The notes under the pieces were generated by a model. That model saw only the letters and a list, made by a program, of their open reading frames with translations, had not been told where the DNA came from and ran no database searches. A stretch of 64,000 nt of DNA. Origin: Angiostrongylus vasorum. Taxonomy: Eukaryota > Nematoda > Chromadorea > Rhabditida > Metastrongylidae. Of this stretch, positions 25,701 to 35,833 are shown piece by piece; the first letter of the stretch is position 1; every line of letters starts with the position of its first letter. Location: NCBI GenBank assembly GCA_018806985.1, contig JADANN010000268.1, forward strand, positions 620,001-684,000, read 5' to 3'. The translations under genes and the position numbers were made by a program.

Positions 25701-26880
25701 GTTTGTTCCATTCTTACTCGAGAACTAATTTAATCATTGGTTTAAACCATCCTTCCCAACCAAAATCCTTTATTTGCTTAACTTCTTTAAAGTTTATTCG
25801 TTTATTCTAACTGTATATTTCGTATTTGGTATTGCACAGCTTCGGTTTCATACTCTAGTCCTTATGAGCGCGTGGCGCCTTACTTTATGCCTTATACCGA
25901 ATTTTTCGAAATTTGTTGGTCTTGTTTTTAAAATTTTTCAGGATTTAGGATTCATGTAAATCGTCCTATAGGAATTTGCCACTCGTAGTTCTATTATTAA
26001 TGTATGAGCTTTGGAATCAAGTTCATCGGTTCTGGTCTCTCATTTGTTGTTGAAAATACGAGTAATTATGTGAAAATAAATGGACGGTTCACGTTGTTGT
26101 TTCTGTGCATTCCTGACTTAGCTAGTGAGCAGAGTAGTGGACAGTTGCCTTATGAAGTTACTTACCCTTTAGCGTCCTATACAGTCTTGAAACGTCGTAA
26201 GAGTCGTGATAGTTTTTAGGCCTGTGGGAAGTTCTACTCCTCGGAGTGGAATCTGGAACGGCACAGAAGAGAATCGTGTCCGGTTAAGGGAAAAGCATCA
26301 CCTGCGCAAGAAGTGTGAGTACTCTTGTCGCATGGTATTTGGGAGTTTTTTGTTATTTTCGCCTTCTCTTTGTTTTTCTAAGCTGTTCTTTTTCAGTTCG
26401 GAAAATGTTAATGATGAGGCCAGTGTTCAAGTTGGTCACACTTTGTTTCTTCTCTCGCGATCGGCATTATCTCGAGCTTCGGCATATTTCGCGCAGCTCT
26501 TTGCCATGCATGATCCCTCAAAGGGAGAACTTCGTCTTGAACTTGATCCAACACATTTCCAGTCGCTTCTTGATGTCTATAATAACCCCAGTAACCTCAA
26601 TCAGTATAACATCGACGCCGTTGTGATTTTGGCAAATCGACTCAAGTTTAGTACTGTCTTCGACAGCTGTGAGAGATACATAGCTGAACAGTTGCCTCAA
26701 ATTTCTGTCATGCATGCCATTCGTTTGGCAGAGCAGCTTAAGCTCTCGACCATAAAACAACGTCTTTTTGATACAATCTCAATTGATGTGTTCAGATCTC
26801 TTGCATCTGACGAACAGTACAAGAAGATGGATGCTGAGTTGAAGGCTGAACTACTTGAGAAATGGGGCACTTTTCTGTAA
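13771..26880 (+). CDS. multi-zinc-finger protein with C-terminal BTB/POZ domain, 23 exons
   Basis: Exons (phases all agree, 4,362 nt, about 1,453 aa): 13771-13825, 14561-14671, 14772-14828, 14898-15008, 15088-15175, 15283-15480, 16252-16402, 16473-16640, 16719-16849, 17575-17811, 18024-18317, 19266-19376, 19445-19502, 19557-19751, 20311-20466, 20604-20800, 20879-20980, 21161-21897, 22095-22191, 24107-24296, 24363-24701, 26220-26314, 26397-26880. Six single fingers: CPDC..H..C (about aa 243-263), CESC (402-422), CEDC (545-565), CPECMKTYSC..HRMAVH, the only C2H2 (857-878), CVDC (1080-1100) and CQAC (1260-1281). A BTB/POZ fold fills about 1294-1453 (QVGHTLFLLSRSALSRAS onward). Between fingers lie Ser/Pro- and Gln-rich linkers (Gln-rich near 620-635) and an acidic stretch near 708-725. 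The ATG was chosen because its exon joins in phase to exon 2. The exon 10 acceptor and exon 11 donor are least certain. It is probably a nuclear DNA-binding regulator that oligomerises through BTB (inference). I do not recognise the orthologue. Confidence 0.85.
13963..14241 (+). repeat. SINE family A in intron 1
   Basis: A full-length copy runs from GGCGCGTGTAGTGCAGTGG (A box) through a GGGTCGATTCC B box to ATCAACGCCGAGAGCTTTATCC. It lies in sense orientation within intron 1 of the zinc finger/BTB gene. Confidence 0.85.
15598..15985 (+). repeat. dispersed repeat E, copy 1 (intron 6)
   Basis: About 390 bp, starting TTCCTCACAACGGTTTACCG and containing CTCTCCCAAGCTGAGAAGGAG and TAAGAGTAAACCA. 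It aligns along its length with 22,256-22,640 in intron 19 of the same gene. Its GC content is higher than the surrounding intron. It may be the 5' leader of an RTE-like LINE or an independent SINE-like unit; the sequence alone does not decide. Confidence 0.65.
16085..16228 (+). repeat. family C fragment in intron 6
   Basis: The core of a family C unit is present: AAATTCCTGACCGCAAGTGTC, CACGCTATTACCCTTTGCGG, GCTAACGTGTTCACCATCACAC. The ends are missing. Confidence 0.65.
17024..17285 (-). repeat. SINE family A in intron 9
   Basis: A minus-strand copy in antisense orientation to the host gene. The tail AGCTCTCGGCGTTAACC is intact. The tRNA head is degraded (GGGCGGCTCAGACCTCTGCG). Confidence 0.8.
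18666..18992. repeat. fold-back element with GTT/CAA arms (intron 11)
   Basis: A palindromic element with 160-bp arms. The terminus TTCTTATGAACTGATCTTATT matches AATAAGATCAGTTCATAAGAA on the other side. Each arm contains a GTTGTTGTTG / CAACAACAAC tract. Near 18,772-18,803 the minus strand gives GGCT-CTGAAGA-(5-bp perfect hairpin)-GAAACCGC-AGCC, a hammerhead-like module. The element is inside an intron of the zinc finger/BTB gene. Confidence 0.85.
19853..20285. repeat. family C fold-back (intron 14)
   Basis: Left arm: GGGTATTATGTGAAATACC ... CCATCAGCAATCACTTGTCAACG. Right arm: GTTGACGCGTAGTTGCTGATGG ... TTTTGCAAAATATCCAGCATC. The arms are inverted copies of about 200 bp around a short centre near 20,060-20,100. 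No coding capacity. Confidence 0.8.
22256..22640 (+). repeat. dispersed repeat E, copy 2 (intron 19)
   Basis: Same unit and orientation as 15,598-15,985: shared CAACAGTTTACCGTCTCATCG, TCTCCCAAGCTGAGAACGAG, GGGCAGACTTTGGCCAGGCTG and GGCCCGCACAACCACTAAGGG. The copies diverge by scattered substitutions and small indels, so neither insertion is recent. Confidence 0.7.
22645..23085 (-). pseudogene. inverted duplicate arm 1, finger-encoding, degraded
   Basis: Minus-strand sequence encodes a finger-like segment FQCPHSCHSSSYYKFSVTNH followed by an acidic helix (DQLINRISEFDSEVEQW). It aligns at roughly 80% with the + strand arm at 23,315-23,770. The last zinc ligand expected in the finger is Asn instead of His, and the frame shifts between the Ser-rich and finger parts. 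It lies in intron 19 of the zinc finger/BTB gene but is not related to that gene's own fingers by obvious sequence. Source gene unknown. Confidence 0.45.
23315..23880 (+). CDS. inverted duplicate arm 2, C2H2-like finger frame, unknown
   Basis: The + strand frame (open from about 23,047 to a TGA at 23,880) encodes a Ser-rich region, then FRCPYFCHSSSSDKFGVTSH with a following MRRIH, which fits C-x3-C-x12-H-x4-H. Next come an acidic helix (INRVSEFDGEVEEWYERCFG) and a Lys/Glu-rich C-terminus. The spacing CxxxC is slightly unusual. The inverted copy at 22,645-23,085 suggests a fold-back duplication. It could be an alternative exon set of the host gene, a nested gene or a transposon-borne finger; a pseudogene is also possible. 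No clear start codon context. Confidence 0.35.
24810..26210. other. intron 21 interior, no gene seen
   Basis: This is the second-largest intron of the zinc finger/BTB gene. Apart from a GGT-rich microsatellite at about 25,185-25,275 I see no repeats from the families above and no exon that joins in phase. The split is between the two cysteines of finger 6 (CQ | AC). Confidence 0.5.
25185..25275. repeat. (GGT)n-type microsatellite
   Basis: An imperfect GGT/GTG trinucleotide tract that yields a Val-rich frame. It lies inside intron 21. Confidence 0.85.
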
Positions 26881-26960
26881 GACGAAAGGTTGTCCGTTTT
26901 GTTATGCGTTGGTTTTCTCTAATTCATATGTCATTGTAGTGGAGATAAAGTTTATCTTCT
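26881..26960 (+). terminator. 3' UTR start with GATAAA poly(A) signal candidate
   Basis: The stop TAA ends at 26,880. A GATAAA hexamer at about 26,944-26,949, a variant of AATAAA, would place cleavage near 26,960. No canonical AATAAA is closer. Confidence 0.4.
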
Positions 26961-28505
26961 TCTGCTATTATGTCTTTTTTAATTCGAACCCGTGAACTTC
27001 TAATCTATCATTTTCACCTCACGTGGCCTCATTTCTTCCTTAACCGATGTTCCAAGTTATAATTGTGTCGATAGTATTATCTTTAAAAGATATTTTCTAT
27101 GTTTCCCATTTGTGATCATTGTTATTGTAACTAGACCTATACTTTCCATATGTTTTCTATGACTTATAATCCTCGTTCCTTGTACTTATCGCTTTGCGCT
27201 AGCTAACACATTAGTCGATTTAGCCGTAACTGCCATACGGTTTTGAGCTAAATGGTCAATGTTTAATGATCTCTGTCCTAATGTTTTAGGTGTAATACCA
27301 GTTTCTTAAGTCTATGGTGATTAATGTTGAATATGTTGATATGATATTGTTGACCCTAAACAGGGTTATTTCAATTCTTCTCTGTTTTTGTTGTGTCGTT
27401 TATCCTTTTAGAAAAAGAACTAGTTCCATGTGAATCTGTGTAATTTGTCCTTTCTCTAACAAGTTTTCTCATGAGATGTCCTTTGTGCTAGCATATAATC
27501 CATATGGAATTTCATTTGTTCTTATAGTATATCCGTAATTGGCTGTCGATCTCAACTCACATTTGAAAGAATCTCGACAATTTGGTCTGTCAGCTCACTG
27601 TCATATCATATGTGGAGTGATGTGATGATCATCTATCTACACTAATAGTTGTTGTATGCATTGTTCCTGTGAAAGATTCTATACGTTGACTATCCGTGAT
27701 TCGTGTGTCTAGTTGTTACCAACGTTCTGGTAGTGAAATTTCTATTCCATTCGGGTTCTCTGTAACTATCGGTATTATTCGCTATACCGTTTTTATCAAA
27801 GAAACAAAAGCCTGGTAAAAAAACCAAAGCGTTGGGTGATGTGATGTCACAGAGTTGGAGCACAGTTTTCCTAAGCGGTTGCACAAGATCAGCTCTGTAC
27901 ACGGGCTCAGACCTTGGACGTTTTTTTTATTGTTCATACTTGGAATCAGTACTCCTACTTAATTAAAAATGTTATGACCACATAGACACTGAGAGGGGAT
28001 CCTTTATGGATTTTGCTTTTCAGGAAAGCTTCAAGGCTTCAGTTAGCTAAGTTGACCGTCTTCATCTACTGTGCGATTTCATTTCACTAATCCTGTTGTA
28101 ATACGGTTATTATCCATTAAGGTACTCCGGATTTCTTACGACGATGTAAGGAAGTTTATAGTGTTGGTATTCGTTGATGAATCTTTTCCTCCTTTATGAA
28201 CCCAACAGGTTTTTTCTTTCACCCATCGTCATCTTGTTTCATGGTTTCGCTTTCGGTGTTCAGTCTTGCAAATCTATGGTGCTTGGGCACTTCAGATTTC
28301 TTACTTTGTAAGTGAAAGCATCTTTAGTTAGAGCCGATGAAATGGAAACAGAAGAAAAAAACAGATAGGAATGAAGGCTATTAAGACTAATGCAAAAGAT
28401 GATTGGCCTAAAGCAGTCGCTAGAAGAGTCTCAAAACTTTTGTTGCGGTGGAAAGTCACAACAAATATTCACCATCCACAAAGATTTTGGGGTTAGCGTG
28501 CCGAT
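26961..28505. other. downstream flank, no gene seen
   Basis: AT-rich DNA without recognised repeats or supportable frames. The short minus-strand frame at 27,690-27,902 has no splice signals worth calling. Confidence 0.5.
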
Positions 28506-28509
28506 TCGG

Positions 28510-28725
28510 CTACACTCTTGAGGACTTTAATTTCCTCATAACTGCCATTGAATGCTGGTCGAGTTGATTCTCCATAGATTGCATATCCGCGACCCGAGGG
28601 AATCATTGCACGCAGTTTCTGCCTCTGAGTGTCAGAGCGAGTTCTTCTCAGACAAGTCTGGTACGAATTTAAAGAGGCCGAAGGCTTGGTTGAGCTGAAG
28701 CAAGGCCAAGGAAGGTAGTCAGCCA
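28510..28725 (-). repeat. SINE family B, partial
   Basis: Minus-strand piece of the second tRNA-SINE family: recognisable by TTGAATGCTGGTCGAGTTGA and TCAGACAAGTCTGGTACGAA on the + strand. The tRNA head is missing. Confidence 0.6.
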
Positions 28726-30389
28726 TCTAGGTTTTTAGGTTGAAGTCTATATTTTAATGTCGAGATATATTATTAATCTTTATGTTCTGAGGTGAGGAAT
28801 ATTCAGAGCTACACAAACACGCAAGTACCAGCATTATTTCCAGTGCTGCTTGTTAACGCTTGCGTTATTTTGGTGTCCACTCTACTGTTCCTTTCGTCCA
28901 TCTGTCATCTGTTTTCCTTACTTTGTGAACTGCCCATCTGTGTATCGCTATTGATGTATATTCTTCTGGATCCCTAAGGTTGGTTAGATTTCAAAGATCT
29001 GAGCTACGCATTCTAGCTAGACGTTGTGTGTGTCGGTCAGATTCCAGAAGACATCGTTTTAGCGCTCTCTGGGCGGTGTCCATATTTCTCGACATGGTTG
29101 AAATACCAGCTCATATCTCTGTTGCACAACATAGCGCTAGCAAAACTTGAGTAGAAAACGTGAGCGCGGAGTTTTGGGTTCGTTAATTAGCCGATGTTTT
29201 CTTTGAGTGGCCCGAATGCGGTCCATGCCGTTTCACTGAACATCAGTGGTGCACGTACAAGGTGGTCTCTTTAATCAAAAAACCATCCATTTCGATTTGC
29301 TCGCCTTCCCACCTTGGGTTCTTCATGAACTGGATCTTCTTCCTATTTATACGCAGTTCATTCCCGCTTCATTGAGTTCGTCGAGCATCGTCTCTGCTTC
29401 ACTGGTACTCATCGAAACGACGATGTCATCCGCTAAACGAAGATTAGATGGGAATTTTTCATCAGTACATATGTTCTTCTCGTCCTATTCGATTGAATTC
29501 ATTATCCACTGTAGTGCGGGGAGTAAACAGCTTTGGCGACATTGTGTCGCTTTGTCGAAAAACCTTATCCTATAGATGTGGTGAGGGGTTCTTGATGAAA
29601 GAGCTGTATATTTGTGCTACAGTTCTGATAACCGTCTGCTAATGTTAATATATAGGCCGTTTTCTCCTTGGTCGACGAACTCTCATAGGATTGCATTCGT
29701 TTCGACGCTGTCAAACGCTTAATCTGTGATACGGTTTGGATGTGGTCCATGCCTCAGTATCGCTGTGGGAATCTTGCTTCAATTGGTTGTGCGTCATCCA
29801 AGGCGTTCGATATGCTCAAAAGGAATATCTTCGTGAATAGCTTGTAGAGTACGCTCAACCAGCATACTGGACTGTAGTTAAGAAGATTCATTCGTCACCT
29901 TTCTTGAATGTGATGACCGTTCGCGAGGTCGTTCACTGGTCTGGGATTTTCGCTTTCTGAAGGTATGTTGATGTCATGTAGTTTGCGAGGAGTGCATGTA
30001 ATTTGTGGCTTTCACCTTTAAGAAAATCGACGGTGATGTTATCGTGTTCTAGACTGTGCCTCTATTCATGCTTTCTATTTCGCAACTCGAGCATCATAGT
30101 GTAAAATCCTGGGCGCTATTTCACTATTGGAAATTCCGGGCTCCGAGACGCGAGTAGTAGAGGAAGAAAAAATTGGTATAGAACTTTTTCGTTATCAGTT
30201 TCATATCATGGCAAGATGTAACGATAGTCCCATCTTCGTTCATTAGGGCGGATAGCGGGACATTATAGTCGCAAAGATCCCGACGGCATTTCTTCAGATT
30301 TGATCATTTTTGAGCTGCTTCCAACATCTGTTTTTGCCTATTATTATCTTTTTTATTTTGTACAACACATCTTCACATTTACTGTACGG

Positions 30390-30722
30390 ATCTAAACACT
30401 TCTCACATTTGATTTGTTTTCTCACACCTATCCAATAAGGTAGGCCTTCGTTTTCGAATTTTTTACGTGTGGTTTCGCTTGTTGCTTGAGGATTTTCATT
30501 TCATCTTTAATGTCATAGAATGTTGGTCGGGTCGGTTCTCAGCAGAGTCTTGAGATAGTTGCACTAGAGCGTTCCTAATCGGATTGCAGAGAGTGGTTTT
30601 TCACGGACAAGTCCAGCAGCAATTTCTCGACCTCGAAAGGGATGAGGGGCTTGATATGCTTGGTCGAGCCAGCACTATTCGCTTAATGATCGGCATCAAT
30701 ACCATTGTGCTACCCACCTCTT
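30390..30722 (-). repeat. SINE family B copy inside the RTE remnant region
   Basis: Runs from the tRNA head (reverse complement GGTGGGTAGCACAATGGTAT) through AAGTCCAGCAGCAATTTCTCG to the 3' part TCACACCTATCCAATAAGG. It interrupts the LINE, so it inserted later. Confidence 0.7.
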
Positions 30723-30743
30723 GTTTCTGTCTGTAAAAGCTCT

Positions 30744-31012
30744 AAAAGCTCTCGGCGTTGATCAATCCCTTTGAGATGCACCATACATTCGCTTTCGTTA
30801 AGCATCGTTGGAGGTGATTGAATGCATATCGGGCTTTTACAATGATTCGCGGTGGTCTACCGATGTATCGAGCTACTACTGCTATCCCTCCCAGACAAGT
30901 CTGGTACCAGTTTGCCGACCCCCGGAAGAATGGAAGGCTTGGTGGGCCAGGGCGCGGGAATCGATCCCAAATGTATTGTAGGGCGCCTCTGACCACTGCG
31001 CCACATGCGCCC
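30744..31012 (-). repeat. SINE family A inside the RTE remnant region
   Basis: Complete minus-strand copy with intact head (GCGCCTCTGACCACTGCGCC) and tail. It sits head-on to tail with the family B copy just before it, about 20 bp apart, making a small SINE cluster within the LINE. Confidence 0.85.
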
Positions 31013-32982
31013 TTATTTATTTGTCTGTTTTTTTTTCTGTCTATACCGATGTAAACTTACGGCAAGAATCTTGTATAGCTGGAATTTATTATCAGTCCTG
31101 TTAGGTTTGTCGCAGTAGGACCAAGATTCAATTCCCGTCTCTGCTTTGGCAACGCAATAATCGTAATGAAGATGTAGTTGAAACATCAATACAGCCTTTA
31201 AGTTCTTCGACCAGCAGGTCGTAGTCCTCGGTTGGATCTTTCTTTATGTGCCAGTCATGTGAGGAGAGGATCTTATCGAGAATGTGGTCGTCATACGCGA
31301 CTTGTTTCGTTTTTCTGGACGATGGGAAAGGATCTTTTCCAGCTTATGGCCTGAGGTCGAATCTTCGCACACAGAAGGCGGTAATCAGATCCAGTACAGG
31401 ATTCAAGTACCACCGAAATGTCAAAGAGGCACCAGTTTTTATTTGTGAGAATATGACCGATCTCCGCGGTGAGTCTTGCCGTTAAGAGACTCCCATGTCC
31501 ATCTGCGATTTTCCGTCCTATCAAAAAATGAATTCCCTTGGAAGCGGCATGCTATGGACAGGAGTCCTACAAGACAGTTTCTCTTTTCATTTCGTCCTCT
31601 TATCTCGAATTTGCATATCCTGCGTTCATTTTTGGTGGCCGTTCCTCATTTGGCATTGGACTCTCCCACAAAGAATTTCTAGGATTTCTCTTCGCAGATT
31701 ACTTCGTCGTACTGGTTGTAAAGTGTATCCAGTTCGGTCTCATCAGCTGCACAAGCTGTTGAGTAACAGTTGATGGTAATTACTTTCTTTTGGCACGAAT
31801 ACGAATGGCCAAATGCTTTAACAGGGTTTAGTTTGAGGTGACTAGATGAGAATGAATAGATGTACAATAAAGCCAGCGACTCCAACATTTCGTAACGGAA
31901 ATTTCCCTCAATGAATGACGAGGCTTCCGTCATCTAGTTGGCATACGTAGGTCTTCCTGCCTTTAATCTCCCATAAGGCGACACATGGAACTTGATACAA
32001 TCAACGGCTTGAAGAAGAGCGTAAAGGTCCGCGTCTGGAGAGACTGTTCTGGCACTATAGGTGCATAGCAAGAACCAGTCTCCATGGGATGTCGTGAGCG
32101 TGATCGTCTTGTCCGTTTCTGATGATCTCCTATTGAACCCGAGATTTGAACGGGTCTCACCGGTTGGTTGTCTCACTACCCGACGTCGTAGACAGCAGCA
32201 CTCAGTGTGCGGCGTGCTGAGGCCGTACGTTTGCTAGCTCAAATCTTCCTCAGATCGTCACTACCAGAGACAATTGCTGCCGTTGTATATCATGTGGAAA
32301 TTTGCCGCCATGCGAGTAGTTTGACACCAAGGGTGATTCTGCCGAGCGGATGAATCCTCCCACTGTCCATCGCGGTCGGACACCCAGAAACACCTCGCTG
32401 CCACGATGAAGCTGTAAACCCATGGGGAGGCCATGAATGATTTTATAAGTAGAACCAATGAAACAATTTGTCGTGGGACTGACGTTGAAGCTTCTGAACT
32501 ACATTCATAAGCCAAACCGTCAAAAAGAAGGCAGTTATCGTTGGGGGCCTATTTGACGTCATCACTGACTTCAAAAAAGTTTGAAGTAATCATAAAGACT
32601 CTGTCTTAGGGTTTTAAATAATGAGAGTGCGTTCAGTATTCATATGTGGATCACTGTTTTATTGATCCAACTGTGAAAGAACTGAGTTCTTTCTGACTTT
32701 ATTGATTGAATTAAAAACCAATAAAATCTACATATCTTGGCCAAAACGAAGAACTCTTCTTGCCAAATATTCGGCGAATTTTCGATTTTCTGCGCAACTC
32801 TCCTTTCCACCTTTTTCTCGTCGAGATCTTTTTTTCGAACAGTTATGCATATAATCTAGCGGGATTTTATTGCTTGGTGTGCACGATGGCGTGATGTAGA
32901 TGGCTACTGCGTTGTGTCAGTTATGGAGAAAAATAGTCCATTAATAATGTTCGCTTTTTATTTTCTGCCTACTACAATTTTG

Positions 32983-33215
32983 AGGCAGGGTATTATGCAA
33001 AACCACAACCACAACGTTGCTGAGATGTTTGCAAAACTCCGGACCGCAGATGTCTGCGCTGGGGAACGAACGCGCTATTACCCTTTCCCGGGGCTAACGC
33101 GTTCACCACCACACCATGCTGGTCTTTTTGTTCCGCCTGTTTCGCAGTTACTTCTATCGACCAGTGCCATCAGCAATCACCTGTCAAAAAGATTGATCTG
33201 GGGCGATCTGGGATC
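32983..33215 (+). repeat. family C, single arm
   Basis: Starts GGCAGGGTATTATGCAAAACC and carries the CGCGCTATTACCCTTTCCCG and GCTAACGCGTTCACCACCAC core. It stops after GCAATCACCTGTCAAAAAG, so it is half of a fold-back. Confidence 0.75.
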
Positions 33216-33236
33216 TGGGGAGTCCATTAATTCAGT

Positions 33237-33288
33237 TATTGAATTTGGATTTACAAAAGAAGCCTTAAATAACTATAGACCGATTGAG
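33237..33288 (+). CDS. possible short exon before a strong donor
   Basis: After AATTCAG the frame encodes IEFGFTKEALNNYRPIE and ends at a consensus donor GAG|GTAAGTG at 33,289. The composition is protein-like, but no partner exon with matching phase was found nearby. It follows directly on a family C repeat. Confidence 0.2.
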
Positions 33289-33644
33289 GTAAGTGTTTTC
33301 AATAAGATTATCATGTTCTAAAATGCCCAAGAGCTTCGGCTTATTTGAAAAAGTATCGAAAGTAATTAGAGAACTCCACGAGCGTCACTGAATTAGTACA
33401 GCTTATATCTATAGAAGAAAAATATAAAATAGATATTTCTATGACTGAATAGTATGGCAGCAGTATGTTTATTTTAGTTTAAACTGTAACGCAGGAGACT
33501 AAATGTGAGCAAACGGCGAGTATATCCTTTTTTCTCAGTTTTTATTCGGAGAATGGGAAGGAGATCGGTAGTTAGAAGTGTCGTCGAATAGTCGAACAGT
33601 ACAGGAATGGTCCACTGTTTTTCTTGATGAGCAAAGACGACGTT

Positions 33645-33720
33645 CTAAAATTGACGTTTTGGTGGTTTCTCTTTCTTCAGAGCCTGGAAAGGTGAACCTG
33701 AGTAGACAACGTAACACATG
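33645..33720 (-). repeat. hammerhead-like/PLE repeat fragment, degraded
   Basis: Minus strand: GGCT-CTGAAGA-...-AAAACGTC. It resembles the module at 9,268-9,305 in its flanks too (CCTGGAAAGGT versus CTTGGAAAGGT) but has lost the G of GAAA. Confidence 0.4.
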
Positions 33721-34117
33721 AATTTTCATTTGCATTATAAACAACTTATAAAGAAGCTCACCAAGCTTTCCATCCTTCTGGGCTTGATGAGTTGTTGCCA
33801 GACTGTTTGGGAAAGACATTCTCCGTCTAGTGTCCATGATGAGAATCTGGAAGCGCTGTGGCAGAACTGCCACAGGATTCTAGGAAGGATCAAGCTCGAT
33901 TAGCATTCAATTGTGTTTATGAAGATGACAAAATCGTTAAGTCGCCGGCGAACCCGTGCGCAGATCCGAAACATTGAACGGAATGAAGTATTGTAGGATT
34001 CGCACATTTTATAAAATCGGGCTGGTTAAATAAATAGATAGTGAGTTTTTCAAAAAACATCTGAAGTGGCACTTCATTTTATCCGTATTAGGGTTTCCAA
34101 AGGACTTATTCTATAAC

Positions 34118-34482
34118 AATATGCAATCACTACGATGCTGAGATATTTGCAAAACTCCTGACCACAGGTGTCTGTGGGGGTATCTAACACGCTATTACCT
34201 TTTCCGGAGGCTAACGCGTTCAACACCACACCGTGCGGGTCCTTTGTTTCGGCTTTCTGTGTGCTAGTTCTATCTAACAATGCTATTGGCAATAACCCGT
34301 TAACGGTATTCATCCGAGGAGCACAAATAGACATTGGAACAAGTCAGTTGACATTGGAAACTGTAGTCGAAATCACAAAGTTAGCTTTTTTATGTTTTCA
34401 ATCACAATGTTTCTTTTTAACGCGTTAGCCCTTCGAAAACAGTAATAGCGTGTTCGATCCCCACCGCAGGCACCTGCAATAT
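34118..34482. repeat. family C copy with a short inverted end
   Basis: The + strand arm (34,118-34,385) contains CACGCTATTACCTTTTCCGG and CACCACACCGTGCGGGTCC. A short inverted piece follows at about 34,420-34,480 (ACGCGTTAGCCC ... GTTCGATCCCCACCGCAGG). In that inverted sense the order looks tRNA-like, with a GTTCGATCC B box. Confidence 0.65.
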
Positions 34483-35194
34483 TTTATCAGATAGCGAACA
34501 CTTCTGTCAAAACCACCTTCTTTTATTTAGCTTTATTTTATAATTCTTCTTTATCATTGCTTTATTTTCAATAGTAACAAGAGTTTGTGTAATCAAAATC
34601 ATGTCTACATCTCGATGTCCTTTAATCCACTTCGCATCATGTATTAACTAAAACGGACAGAGCGCATTGACTTCAGTGCGCACGTGCTGTAAAATCTTTG
34701 ACAGTAAGCTATCGTATCCCAGCCCTTAGCGGACTTTATTACTGAGATTAAATTCAATAGAGTCTGCAGGTCTTTACGTTCGAGCGACTGAATAAACGGA
34801 TTTTGTCCATCAGTGCATGAATTTATCTCCTACTGTATCGTTGCTTGTAATTGGCGCGCTTATTTGAAATAAACAGAAAAATCGAAGAGATTCTGAGAAT
34901 CCTCTATATCCCTAGAACGACTTTAAAAAAACTGTGCAATAAGTCTAGTCGAGTTCTCATAATCTTCTTAACTATTACATTGATTGAAAAATTATCGATA
35001 GCTGTCGAGAAGGCAGCACCACTGTTATATTTTAAAGAAATTGTTATCTATTCGGCTTCCAAGTCCGTCTTGCTCCTGAACTGTGACTTTTCCTTAAGGG
35101 AGAGTAGTAAATATTTGTTCCTCTTTTGGAAACTTTCTATATGACGCGACATCAGACAGCTGGATCACAACACCTCCTTAATTCACTTCGTTTT

Positions 35195-35515
35195 CCCACA
35201 TCCATATTTTACAAGGGTCTTCGGACTTTGCATATTGGTTTGGCTACATCTTGAGCGATTCCGATTTTCTTTATGAATGTCGTTGAAATTCGATTAGGCT
35301 AATTCTCCCTGAAATCTTTGAATAGCTATGCTAGGGCGGTCCCAGATTTTCATTACAAGCATTGGCCTGCTTCTGTGGATTAATGGCGGCGAGCTGACCC
35401 CAAGCAAGTCTTGTATCAATTTCTCGGCTCTGGACGGACGCGGACGTGAGTTGGTTGGTCGGGACGGTGTCGATCGGAGTCGTTGCGCATATTAACCAGC
35501 ACTACCACTGAGCAA
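35195..35515 (-). repeat. SINE family B, diverged
   Basis: Diverged minus-strand copy: CAAGCAAGTCTTGTATCAATTTCTCG matches the family segment, and the head lies near 35,500 (ACCAGCACTACCACTGAGC). Confidence 0.5.
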
Positions 35516-35581
35516 GGTTTCTCTCGAAGATAATATCAGTATTAATTTTTGATATAGTATCGTAGTATTTTCTAGCATTAC

Positions 35582-35584
<3 letters not shown>

Positions 35585-35670
<86 letters not shown>
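35585..35670. repeat. (TA)n microsatellite
   Basis: About 85 bp of alternating TA with two CATA interruptions. Confidence 0.95.
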
Positions 35671-35671
<1 letters not shown>

Positions 35672-35700
35672 AACATACACATATAATAATATTTTTCCAG

Positions 35701-35833
35701 ATTATTTTTTATCCAACCGGAACGTTGTGGTTATGCGTTTGAATTCATCAACTTCGTGAACATTCGTATTTTCCCTCGCTTATCTCGTGTGTTGGATTCA
35801 ACTCGTACTCTCCGAAATATCCTTTCGTCCTGA
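35701..35833 (+). CDS. possible terminal exon, unknown product
   Basis: A strong acceptor AATATTTTTCCAG ends at 35,700. One base later a frame of 43 codons opens, encoding LFFIQPERCGYAFEFINFVN and then an Arg/Leu/Ser-rich end, stopping at TGA 35,831-35,833. The composition is protein-like and it is free of known repeats. No upstream exon of phase 2 was identified, and the TA microsatellite lies immediately before it. Family unknown. Confidence 0.3.

Larger units (their letters stand above)
28980..32190 (-). mobile_element. RTE-clade LINE remnant, decayed
   Basis: A non-LTR retrotransposon is read on the minus strand, from the N-terminal endonuclease near 32,180 to the C-terminal region near 28,985. 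Endonuclease pieces: YSARTVSPDADLYALLQAV (about 32,070), INCYSTACAADETELDTLYN (about 31,750), HILTNKNWCLF and SDYRLLCAKIR (about 31,380-31,460). Reverse transcriptase pieces: DHIQTVSQ (about 29,740), DTMSPKLF (about 29,540), RLADDIV at the position of the FADD catalytic box (about 29,430). A C-terminal piece LKRCLLESDRHTQRL lies near 29,045. Many stops and frameshifts break it. In the endonuclease the expected SDH is SDY and the expected EIDH is EIGH, so the copy is dead. The 3' end is lost. Confidence 0.85.

Noticed and set aside
34851..35144. 97-codon frame starting at a TTG
   Set aside because: AT-rich, no ATG, no good splice sites, biased to Leu/Ile/Lys; not distinguishable from chance.
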